From Irineochytrium annulatum (Eukaryota; Chytridiomycota; Chytridiomycetes; Chytridiales; Chytridiaceae), in NCBI GenBank assembly GCA_027600665.1, contig JADGJL010000446.1:1-20982 (forward strand): a stretch of DNA of 20,982 bases, in the 5' to 3' direction. This document shows positions 9,724 to 18,306 of the stretch, piece after piece. The position numbers were made by a program, and so were the translations under genes. Each line of letters opens with the position of its first letter. Position 1 is the stretch's first letter. Under the pieces are notes generated by a model. The model was not told the origin of the DNA, made no database searches, and saw only the letters and a program-made list of their open reading frames with translations.

Positions 9724-10062
9724 CTGAAAGGAAGGAACGATCATCTTCGGCGAGATTTAACAGAACGGCAGGAACTCACGCCGGAGAGACCACCCGTGCC
9801 AGAAAGAGGGATCATTCGGGATGCCTTTTCGTTTATTTGGCGATTTTATAGGAAGTTCTACAGCCAACGCAACTCGGCATGAACGAAAACACGATTGAGG
9901 AAAGAAGCACGAACGACAAGGAGGAAGGAGAATTTGCCAGGGAACGTAACTGAAGGCTAATTGGAGGGGAGGGGAATGAAAGAAACAAGACTAACGATTT
10001 GTGATTTTTCCACACCTCAAAAACTGTCCACTCCGAACCTCCGATCACCCCTCTCGCGGTGA

Positions 10063-10203
10063 CGGTCCTTGTCGTGGATGTTGATTTCCTTGCCACCCCC
10101 CTCGCAGTCATCCTCTCCACGACGCCTGAGACCGCCATCGTCGCCGAGCAACCCCTCGCCGTCAAAGTCGCCACGGTTCCTGCTGCGGTCCTTGTCGTGG
10201 ATG
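10063..10203 (-). repeat. 18-bp direct repeat in frame, encoding IHDKDR
   Basis: The 18-nt sequence CGGTCCTTGTCGTGGATG (plus strand) occurs at 10063-10080 and again at 10186-10203, 123 nt apart, a multiple of three. On the minus strand, in a frame other than that of the 320-residue protein, it encodes IHDKDR within KIRIHDKDRSRNRGD and KEINIHDKDRHRERGD. That frame is open over the whole interval and on to a TGA near 10014. Confidence 0.75.
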
Positions 10204-11124
10204 CGGATCTTTTCGCGGCCCTTCCTTCTTGCATTCCTGCTTCTTCTGCTGGACGGGCGTTTTGATAATCTTCTGCTGCTGCTTGATAATGGGCTGCTGC
10301 TTAATAATTGGCTGCTTCTTGACGATGGGCTGCTGCTTGATGATGGGCTGCTCCTTGACGATGGGCTGCTTCTTCACGATGGGCTGCTCGATGATCTTGG
10401 GAGGGACCTTCTTGGGCGGGGGCAGCTTTTTGAGGCCGGCGGCGGAGGCGTCGTCGTCGGAAGAGGCGGCAGATGACGCTTCGTGGTTTGCGGGTGGCGT
10501 GGAAGACTCGGACGTAGCGGGCGAGCCGGTAGATGAAGAGGTGGACATGTGCGTGGCCGAGCTGTCGACAGCGGGGGATGAGGACATTGGGGTCGAAGAC
10601 TCGGGAGCCGCCGGGTTCGACTGCTCTGGTGGTCCCGTGAATGGAGCGCGCTGGCGTTCATCCCTCGCGTTCGTCTCGGCGTTCAAATCTTCAGTGTGCA
10701 TTGGGTACTCGGCCTCGGGTGTCGTTGACACGGGCGAGTAGTAGGCCCTCGGGTTGGAAGGCTCCGACGCCGCAGGCGTGTTGGGGTTGGAGGCCATTGG
10801 ATTGCGGGACTCGGGCTCGTCGGCCGTCGGGTTCGTGCTCTCAGGTAGCTCCGCTTGGGGCGCCCGGGCCTGACGTTTCTCCTCGCGCACCGACCCGGCG
10901 AAAGGCGTCTCGGGCGTCAGCGAAGCCTCGGGCACGTACGGGGTCGCGAGAGAGGCGACGAGCGAAGGGCTGGCCAGCGGGACCGCGTTAGCGGGGCCTG
11001 AGGGCTCCACGGCGGCGGGAGTGTCCGAGGCCGGGGGCGCGTTAAAGACCTGGGCGACAGGCGCGGCACGCGCCGAGATGAGGAGGGCAGCCGCCAGGAG
11101 GAGAGAGAGGCCGCTGGAGTGCAT
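10162..11124 (-). CDS. Secreted Ser/Pro/Ala-rich protein with basic QPI[VI]K hexapeptide array
   Basis: Open frame of 320 residues from ATG 11124. Residues 1-20 are a signal peptide (MHSSGLSLLLAAALLISARA). The middle is low complexity with repeated E-[SP]-x-[NT]-P units (PESTNP, PESRNP, EPSNP, EQSNP, PESSTP) and long Ser/Thr stretches suited to O-glycosylation. EEKRQA near residue 83 could be a Kex2-type cleavage site. The C-terminal part switches to a basic array of six QPI[VI]K[KEQ] hexapeptides followed by a Lys/Gln-rich tail with a single Cys. No catalytic domain is visible, so a cell-wall or matrix role is a reasonable but unproven guess. The 3' end is uncertain: the frame stops at TGA 10164-10162, but coding-like sequence continues in another frame and a candidate exon lies at 9723-9567. 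The gene may therefore extend to 9567. Confidence 0.7.
   Translation of the reverse strand: MHSSGLSLLLAAALLISARAAPVAQVFNAPPASDTPAAVEPSGPANAVPLASPSLVASLATPYVPEASLTPETPFAGSVREEKRQARAPQAELPESTNPTADEPESRNPMASNPNTPAASEPSNPRAYYSPVSTTPEAEYPMHTEDLNAETNARDERQRAPFTGPPEQSNPAAPESSTPMSSSPAVDSSATHMSTSSSTGSPATSESSTPPANHEASSAASSDDDASAAGLKKLPPPKKVPPKIIEQPIVKKQPIVKEQPIIKQQPIVKKQPIIKQQPIIKQQQKIIKTPVQQKKQECKKEGPRKDPHPRQGPQQEPWRL
10279..10386 (-). repeat. Six tandem 18-nt units encoding QPI[VI]K[KEQ]
   Basis: Six consecutive 18-nt units on the minus strand encode QPIVKK, QPIVKE, QPIIKQ, QPIVKK, QPIIKQ and QPIIKQ, followed by a partial QQKIIK. This is the basic array of the secreted protein. Alternation of KK/KE and KQ units suggests duplication of a two-unit block. 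Confidence 0.95.
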
Positions 11125-11714
11125 GTTGGTTTTTACTTAATGAGTATTGAAGGTGTGGAAGTGAGGATGTGGATGCGGAGGCGGGTGACGCGGTTGATGG
11201 TAGGAGGGAACGCGCCATGCCCTTATAGCCGCGATAGCCGCAGAGGAGATTAGTGCGTCGCGACTTGGGACAGGAATTAGCTCTCGAAGCTAAGTCTGTG
11301 CTTTCAAGGTAGGTTTCGTAAACAGACTCTCGGGCCAAGCGAAGGTGAGTCTTCCTACGGGACTGCGGGAGTCTGGATTGTTGCATGAAGGATAGCTAAA
11401 AAGCGCTTGGCGTTTAGCGCTGGGGAAGCGTACTCCCTGCGTGCTGACAATTTACAGCCACTATTAGAATCAGCATAAACACCGTGAATCCATGTTCTAT
11501 TGTATTAATGGCGTGACCCGTTACGGCAAAATAAAGCCCTCACTATAACATGAAAAACATACTTTAACTGAACGCAAATAAGAATTACTGGTGGTGTATC
11601 AAAAAACGATGCAAAATAATGTCGCCGCAAAAAGAAATAAGTATGAAGGAACCTCAGCCCCTAGAAGAAGACAAGCAAAATTAGCAATCAAAGCCGTGTA
11701 CAGTGAAGCGAAAC
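11125..11714. other. Intergenic region between the flippase 3' end and the secreted-protein gene
   Basis: About 590 nt with the 3' UTR of the flippase (below 11715) and the promoter of the secreted-protein gene (above 11124). The part from about 11460 to 11660 is AT-rich. A small inverted repeat (AGCGC ... GCGCT) spans 11402-11421. No open frame here looks coding. Confidence 0.55.
11221..11228 (-). promoter_or_regulatory. Possible TATA box of the secreted-protein gene
   Basis: CTATAAGG on the minus strand, about 97 nt upstream of ATG 11124. Its position fits a fungal TATA element, but the motif is short and could be chance. Confidence 0.35.
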
Positions 11715-14700
11715 TCACTGAGGCTTTCTTCGTGTCGTGTCGTAAACTCTGATTAAATTGGCCTGCCCGGTTTCGTTTTGAGAGAATGCATAGCCTCGTG
11801 TCCTCTTCAGTCGTTGCGTTTGACGGACCTAAAATCCTAACCTAAGAAACTGTGGCAGCAAAGGGATATGCTTACCTTGTAAACCGCTTTTCGGAACCAG
11901 TTCATTCGCGTTTGGGTGTCGGGAATGTTGAACTTTTGGATCTCTTGAACGATGTGATACGACGATGGGAAATACGCTCGCTTCACACTGCAAGACGAAG
12001 GACAGTCAACTCAATGAATCGGGTTGCATCTTGCACATCTACTTACAACTTCCATACGAAATCTCTGAAATTCGCCATTGTCGGAATAATAATGATGGCG
12101 AACCAGAACGCCGCTGACCCGTACATAGGACCACCGAGGCCATAGAGCTCACTCGAGATGTGGATGGCGGGGCCAACGATGGTCCAAATAGGGAAGACGA
12201 CGAACCACAGCACGATCGACCCGACGATGGCGTGGAGAGTGAACCGAACCCATGTGTGCGCGATCAAAGCCGCCTTAAGCGTGATGGTAATCAGGTCCGC
12301 TGTGTAGACCATTTGGCCGAAAAACCACATGCCGGCGAGCTGTCCGTTCCCCCGCATTGAGTCCTCGTCGTAGATGGCCGCCATCGAGTAGAACATCACG
12401 AGCGAATGGAAGAAGGAGTTTGCGATCCAAAAGCCAAAAGTCCAGTGGTTGTAAAACTCGCTCCGTTGGCCGAGACGGTACAGTTGGGGATACCGGTCGA
12501 GCATCCTCGCCGACACGACCTGGTCGAAGATACCGATCGCAACAGGTTGCAAAACAGCGAAACCGACGTTGTAGGCGGACTGTGTCCAAGATTCATACAG
12601 GGTCTACATCGCAGAATGAATATAAGTGAAAGGTCCCTTTCGTCAGAGCTAAGTGCCTTTGCGGATAGCAATTACCTGACCCGAGAACCCATTTTTCGTC
12701 GCAAACCACATATGCATCAGGTATAGCGTGATATTCTTGTAGAAGCTGTACAGGATAAGCTTACTTAGCCGCGAGTAAGCCCAGCCGCCATGAACCAAAA
12801 GAAGCTTCCGCAAGTATCTGAACTGCGCGATTGCGAAGTCGGCCGCCCGCGCTGCTTGAAGGCCCTCCATTCCCGAAATGCCCACGCCAACATGCGCCGC
12901 CTGTATCATAGCGACGTCGTTGGCGCCATCCCCGATCGCCAGCGTGACAGAGCCATCGACGTTTTGTTTAACGAGCTTCACAACCAACGCCTTTTGCAGA
13001 GGCGAGACGCGACAACAGATGACGGCCTGGCAGTTGCAAGCGACTTCGAGGAAGGCCATCTTAATGTCTTCCTGAAGAGCAAACTCCAGCGATCTTCCGT
13101 CGATGACAAGCGCGAGAGGCTAAGTAAGGACATGTTAGAATGTTTCGTTAACTCCATCACCCCACCTCCACCTCTGCAAAAGCGTCCTTATCAAGCTTCC
13201 CATTCTTCTTCCTCGCCGCCTTCTTCGACGTCAACGCCTGCGCCCTAAAAGAGGCCAACATCTTCTCAAAGAACTCCTTCACGTCCGCCCGGGTCCCCTC
13301 ATTGCAGACAATCAGCGACATTTCCTCGGTCAGCAGCTTGCAGGAATAACCAATATTGATCGCTGTCTCTTGCCTGTCCCCCGTCAAGACCCACAGCTTA
13401 ATTCCCGCCGTCGCGAGCGTATGGATCGTATCTGGCACACCGTCTTGGAGTTTGTCCTCAATTGCGGTTGCGCCCAACAGATACAGATCCTTCTCGATCA
13501 GCTCAGCCGCTTTGTCCAACATATCCTGGCGATTCTGCAACGACGTCGCCGCCTGCATCCAACGGTTAAAACAAATCCTTCTCGCCTTTTTTCACCTTCT
13601 CGTAAATGAGTGCCCATTCGCGATACTCCGCCTCTGAAACGTCCCGAACCGCAAGGCAAAGAGTCCTCAGCCCTTGAGTTGCATAATCCTCCAGCAGCAC
13701 GCATGTCGGCTCCGTGTATGGGTTGGGTTCTGTCGAAAGCCTCTCAAGGATGACGGTGTCGGCGCCCTTCACGTACAACTTAATCTGTCCGTTAGGACAC
13801 CGAACTAACGCCGACATGCGCTTCCGCGTCGAGTTGAACTCGCAAATGTTGAGCACCTCGAACTCCTCTTCAACTCCATCGTGCGCGATGGTTACGGACT
13901 TCGGTCGCCGAGTCTGCCATGCGGCATTAGTACAGTCCTCAACATAGCCACAATTCAATTTTATACCGTAAATACCCATCCGAGGGATTGCGCACCCTTC
14001 ACCAACGCCCCTTCGTCCGGCGAGGAAGCTTGGTAAACAATTTTCCCAGGTTCCTCCTCCGAAGCCTCAGGTATCACGGTATGACAAACCGCCAGCAGCG
14101 TCAAGAACTCCTTAATGTCATCCCCCGTCGAATGATTCCTCGCATTCGACAGCAACCGATTAAAGTCGTAGTAACCCGTCTCATTCCCCTCCGCATCTAT
14201 CATCGGCCTCCGGTCCTCCGGCACCACATCCGCGTACCCGATGCCCCCGATAGTGCACATTCGGAACTCCATGACGTTGCACGTCAGCGTCCCCGTTTTG
14301 TCGGAGAAAATGTAGTCGATCTGGCCGAGCTCCTCGACGAGCGACGACGTCCGTGCCGCGGCGGGCGTGTCCGAGAACTCATGGTACATGTCGATGTCAG
14401 CGTTGATGAGCGATCCCAGCAGGAATTTCACCACCTCCATAGTGACAATGAGAGAAAGGGGGATCAGGTTGTTGTAGAGAATCATAAAGGTCAGGAAGTC
14501 CTTAAACAGGTTGCCGGCCGCCGAGAACCGGTCCATGAGCAGGATGTGCGTCTCAAACGGGCTATTCACCGTCCGCACGAGCGCGCCGATGGCGCAAATC
14601 AGGGACATGGCGAGAAGGAGGGTGAACAGAAAGACAATCTGCGTGTTCACCAGCCGTTCTACTTTAGTAGACTTGATTGGTGTCGCCCTGCACAAAAATC

Positions 14701-15695
14701 AGTGTTCACTCTTCAGCGTAAAAATTAAAAACAGAAAAAACCCACGTCGAATTCTTCATGAGCTTCGTCTCGTGGCCAGTAAAGACGACCACCGCGTAAA
14801 TCCACCGCGTGTTCCTCAACTGCGCGCCCCTCAGGAGCAACTGAGACGGATCAAGCGGCAGCTCCTTCCCGTTCAGTCGAAGCGTACCCTCAAACGTGTA
14901 TAGCGAGTTATTCGGAAGCTCGGACTTGAGCTGCCCGCCCATCAGAGCCACATCATGCGGCGTCAACATCTCGGCCGTCTCAGGAAGACCTTGGCGGATT
15001 TTGAGGTTGGTCTCGCTACAAGCAAATTCCGATCAGCAATGACCACTTCACTAATGTGAAGATATCTTCCTCACCCGTCAAGATTACTCGTCTCGATGTA
15101 GCACAGAGCGTCCGGCTCTGAGCTCGACAAGAGGCTCAAATCAGCCGGGAAGAACTCGCCGTTCTCGACGCGCACGATATCCCCAACGACAACATCCTTC
15201 CACCGCTTTGGGACGAACGTGTGCCCCGACAGTGTCTTCACGTAGCGAGCGTTCACCTCGGCGTCTTGCCGATATCGCTTCAGGTCCTCCAAGATCTCCT
15301 TCACGGCGGAGGCGATAAGTACAAACGAGAGCGGCAGCAGGGTTCCGAGCCGATTCACCGGCGAAACCCCCGGTATTTGCTGATACAGGGCGTTAGGAGC
15401 CTGCTGCCAGGCATAGCGACAAGCCGAATGCAAACGCGATCACCTGTATGCAGCCGATGAAGAGGAAGAACAGATTCGCATACTTGCTGAACTGCTCAAA
15501 CAGGAACTTGAATGGGAAGGTAAGGACGTTGTATTTGGCGGTGGATATGCGGTTATGGATGAACTTTTGGGAGAGGTTTTTGATGGGATCGTTGAGGTGA
15601 ATGACCCGCTCGCCCTCCATCGTTAAGAGTTGGCAGTTGGCTCGAAAACTACAAGCCGCCGCCGTCTTCGTCAAATTTGGCGTTCCCATCGGCAT
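11715..15695 (-). CDS. P4-type ATPase, phospholipid flippase of the Drs2/ATP8A group
   Basis: Ten exons: 15695-15444, 15379-15075, 15015-14746, 14687-13967, 13913-13596, 13552-13166, 13119-12676, 12603-12047, 11987-11876 and 11828-11715. They give 1159 residues, a full-length catalytic chain. The family moves aminophospholipids such as phosphatidylserine to the cytosolic leaflet of Golgi/endosomal and plasma membranes, usually with a CDC50-type partner (none in this window). Motifs: VIHLND and [10 protein letters not shown] in the M1-M2 region (the QQ typical of Drs2-like pumps), DGET actuator loop at 185-188, phosphorylated Asp405 in [30 protein letters not shown] at 679, [11 protein letters not shown] at 814, and the conserved ending [15 protein letters not shown]...YDTTRRKPQ. 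The M4 signature is PLSL (352-355) rather than PISL. Exon 4 was ended at 13967 because this restores the family sequence LGWVFTTRRP; donor 13976 is the alternative. The N-terminus is short for fungal Drs2, so upstream exons may be missing. Confidence 0.95.
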
Positions 15696-16652
15696 TGATC
15701 GAACGTGGAGGTTAAGGATGTTAAATCTCGATGGGCATCAATATTATGTGATTCGCAATGCAACGTAATACGCCGGCTCCCCGTGAACGGCAGGCTTAAT
15801 TACATTACGTTGTCCACATAGCCATGCATGTGGTTTTAACCAACAATCTTCATCTGGTTTACTCGCCCATAGACCGCGCTCTCGTGCCTCGTCCACACAG
15901 CCTCGCGACCGGCGTGGTCGAGTCGTCATCGACCGAACCCTCGGTAGCGTCGCCGCCGTGGATGGGGACGTCACGAACATCGCGGACGCTTTCATCTTGC
16001 AGGCCAGAAACGTCATTGTCAATGACATCCTATTCACCGTCTCCAGGCCACCGACCCTCGACCCTGACTGCGCGACCGGTAGAACGTCAGCGCCTCCCAT
16101 TGGTAGTCTGCATGCTGGCAGTGTGAAACCCGCCCGTGGTAAGCATAAGTCCATCAGTGATAATGAAGTTGAAGTGGTCGCTCAAAGTAAGCATAATGAA
16201 GGTGATACGATACGCACCGACAGCACAGACGCTGCCTTTGACAAGTTCGTACGGCGAACGATACGGCAAGTGGTTGCGTGCAGTGACCTCGAAGTAGTAC
16301 CGCGGGGCGAAGGGAGTTCGTAGATGAGGTAGACGGGTTGAAGGTGGATAGCATCAGAGGATTGCGGAAAAGGGATGTGGTCCAAAGTCGGCAATGTAAG
16401 GTAAGGACGAAGAGGAAAAGATGATACCGGATGTATGTGTCACTTCAATATCCAGAGGAGCCGGCGTGTTGCATGATCTGAGGTGCGATGCGACTACGGT
16501 TGTGTTAAGGCAGAGAGCAGCTCGCGTCGACGCGTTGCCTTGTTGCAAAACGGTGAGAGGCGTTGCTTTTATATATGGCTTTACTGTAGATAAAAAGCCG
16601 CCGGCATACACACAAATAAGGTCAACCCCTCTCTATCCCAAAACATCACAGT
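15696..16652. other. Region upstream of the flippase, with a possible TATA box and an interrupted coding-like frame
   Basis: About 957 nt between the flippase start and the stop of the E2 gene. On the minus strand a TATATAAAAG lies at 16575-16566, too far from ATG 15695 to be its simple TATA box unless transcribed leader or exons intervene. One minus-strand frame stays open from 16353 to 15862 apart from TGA at 16089-16087 and TAG at 16032-16030. Its last part reads DVIDNDVSGLQDESVRDV and SVDDDSTTPVARL, acidic like fungal Drs2 N-termini, and runs to a possible donor GTAAAC at 15862. It may hold extra flippase exons, a decayed gene, or nothing. Confidence 0.4.
16566..16575 (-). promoter_or_regulatory. 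Possible TATA box on the minus strand
   Basis: TATATAAAAG is a good match to a TATA element. It implies a minus-strand transcript starting near 16500-16545, consistent with upstream exons or a long leader for the flippase gene. The first ATG downstream is at about 16476 and opens only a nine-codon frame. Confidence 0.4.
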
Positions 16653-18145
16653 TTAATTCGTAATCGTCAACGTCTCCGCCCAATTCTCCAGCTCCCTCGC
16701 CTCGTTCTCCCAGTCCGCCTCCCCATCCAGCCCATCCCCATCCCCGTCCACGTCATACTGGAACAACTCTCCGAGGCTCGCGGACATGCTCACGGTCTCG
16801 CCCCCGAGACCCGGCGTGCTCGTGCGCCGCTTATGATGCGCACGCATCTTCTGATCCCCACCCCCGTCTGGCACGCTCGGGAGCTTCGGCAGCAGCTCCG
16901 ACGGCGCGTTGATGTTGAGCCCGCCACCGGTCGTGCTGCCGAGATCGGAGTCGGTGCCGGCGGCGTAGCTGGGGACGGGAACGGCGACGTTCCGCTTAAC
17001 CGATTTTCGTGTCGCGGGCTTCTTCTTTGGCGCTTCGAAGCGGCCGTACCATATAGCGCTCTGTCTGCGGGACCGAGTTCAATATCTGCTCCCGCAGCGG
17101 CTGTTTCACAAAAGAGAGGATCGGATACTCACTTCTCCACTAAATCCCGGAACTGATCCTCGCTTAACTTTGCCCTCGTCGACTGCCCCTCGAACACGAT
17201 GTAACCCGCATTCAGGTTCGGGTCCAGCGGCATGGACGTTGCGACCGTCTTCCAGAAGCTAAAATAGTCGTCGAACGCCAGCTTGGAGACTTTCGGTGGG
17301 TCAGGCGGTCGGACCATCTCGGGCATAGGTACGATCTGACTCTTCCGGCCGTATTTCGACTCCACGAGTGTCGAGGGGATGTTCGGCTCCGTGAGCTCGT
17401 GGGGCTCCAGACCGGCGTCCAGCCGCCGGCTGGCAACGACGCAGTCCCGCGCAAGCTGGTCGTAGAGGCGGCGGGAGGAGGCATAGATCTCTGCTGCGGG
17501 AGGGTTGACGGGAGCTTCGTCGATGTCAGGGTTGGCGAGGAGAAACTGCAACAACAAGGATTAAAGTCAATGAAATAAACTCAGGAAGTGAGGAGAAAAA
17601 AAAAAATAGTAAAACATATGAAAGCCCTCACTTGGATGGAACACAATAAGGCTGGGATTGTGATGCCTGGCCTCCACGCGTCCGGGTCGTCCAGGAGCCG
17701 CGTGCACGGTCGACCCGTGCTCAACTCCACTGTGACTCGACATTAGAAACACAGCTCCGTACCACGCGCGAAGAAAAAATCAAGTGGAGAAAGCGATGGC
17801 GGCACTCACCGTTGGGATGAAATGGAACAGTGGCAAAGATGACCCTCGGCGGCATCTCATCGAAGTTCTCATCGAAATGTAGGTCCACTTTAAATATGCC
17901 ACCTAAACGATACTCCGTCAGAACATCCACCGTTCGGAATCAGGCTCAACAACGAGCGAAACGACATAAACCGAAAAAAGGGATAGCCTACCTTCCCAAG
18001 GCGTATCGGGCGGACCCAGGATGGTTGCCCGCCAGTGAAACGGGTCGTTGAGCATGGGCGCTGCCTTAATGCCCCAGGGCTGGATGCCCCGGAACATGCG
18101 GGTCTGCTCCCGCTGCAGGAGCATGAGGGCACGGGATGAGGCCAT
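16653..18145 (-). CDS. Ubiquitin-conjugating enzyme (E2), UBE2U-like, with long C-terminal tail
   Basis: Five exons: 18145-17992, 17902-17810, 17729-17632, 17545-17133 and 17064-16653, giving 389 residues. Donors are GTAGGC, GTGAGT, GTGAGG and GTGAGT. Residues about 3-155 form the UBC fold: DPFHWRATILGPPDTPWEGG, FKVDLHFDENF, PPRVIF, then HPN at 80-82 and the likely catalytic Cys91 in STGRPCTRLLDDPDAW, followed by PALLCSIQFLLANPDIDEAPVNPPAAEIY. The GRPC...DDPDAW loop resembles animal UBE2U more than the usual GxICLDIL. The tail of over 200 residues has a second conserved-looking block (KLAFDDYFSFWKTVA), a basic stretch that may be a nuclear localisation signal (KKKPATRKSVKRN), and an acidic end (DVDGDGDGLDGEADWENEARE). 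Start is ATG 18145, directly before the E2 N-terminal helix. Transfer of ubiquitin (or a relative) from E1 to target is expected; the partner E3 is unknown. Confidence 0.9.
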
Positions 18146-18306
18146 GGCTGGTGATGGTGCTCGTGACAATCCTGAAGGGGGCAATCCGACTTCATCACGT
18201 CGTGAGGGATTGCTGCCACTACCATTCTAACCCGTTGTCGTCCAGTCCAGCCCTATAACCACAAACGCTTCCTTTTCCCTTTCAGCGACATTAATAAAAT
18301 ATATAT

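Noticed and set aside
9257..9727. Plus-strand open frame opposite the DOMON start and the candidate terminal exon
   Set aside because: The Arg/Cys-rich translation has no domain, and the minus strand explains the region with a signal peptide and a splice acceptor.
9724..9779. GTGAGT...TTTCAG pair as an intron of a small separate gene starting at ATG near 9815
   Set aside because: With that start the spliced product is only 17 residues, and the donor cannot feed the coding-like frame of the downstream exon because of an upstream stop.
11402..11421. Inverted repeat AGCGC...GCGCT as a terminator or mobile-element end
   Set aside because: The arms are only five bases, and no target-site duplication or partner copy is seen.
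13988..14728. Plus-strand open frame of about 246 codons opposite the flippase
   Set aside because: It overlaps exon 4 of a clear P4-ATPase, including the DKTGT motif, in antisense. The Arg/His-rich product is typical of an antisense shadow.
15744..16154. Minus-strand ATG frame of 136 codons (MDLCLPRAGF...) as a separate gene
   Set aside because: Codon third positions are mixed, and a neighbouring minus frame shows better codon use, so it is probably not translated in this frame.
15958..16323. Plus-strand frame with C-rich codons (VTNIADAFILQARNVIVND)
   Set aside because: It has no ATG start. Its C-ending pattern mirrors the exactly opposed minus frame, which gives a more plausible acidic product.
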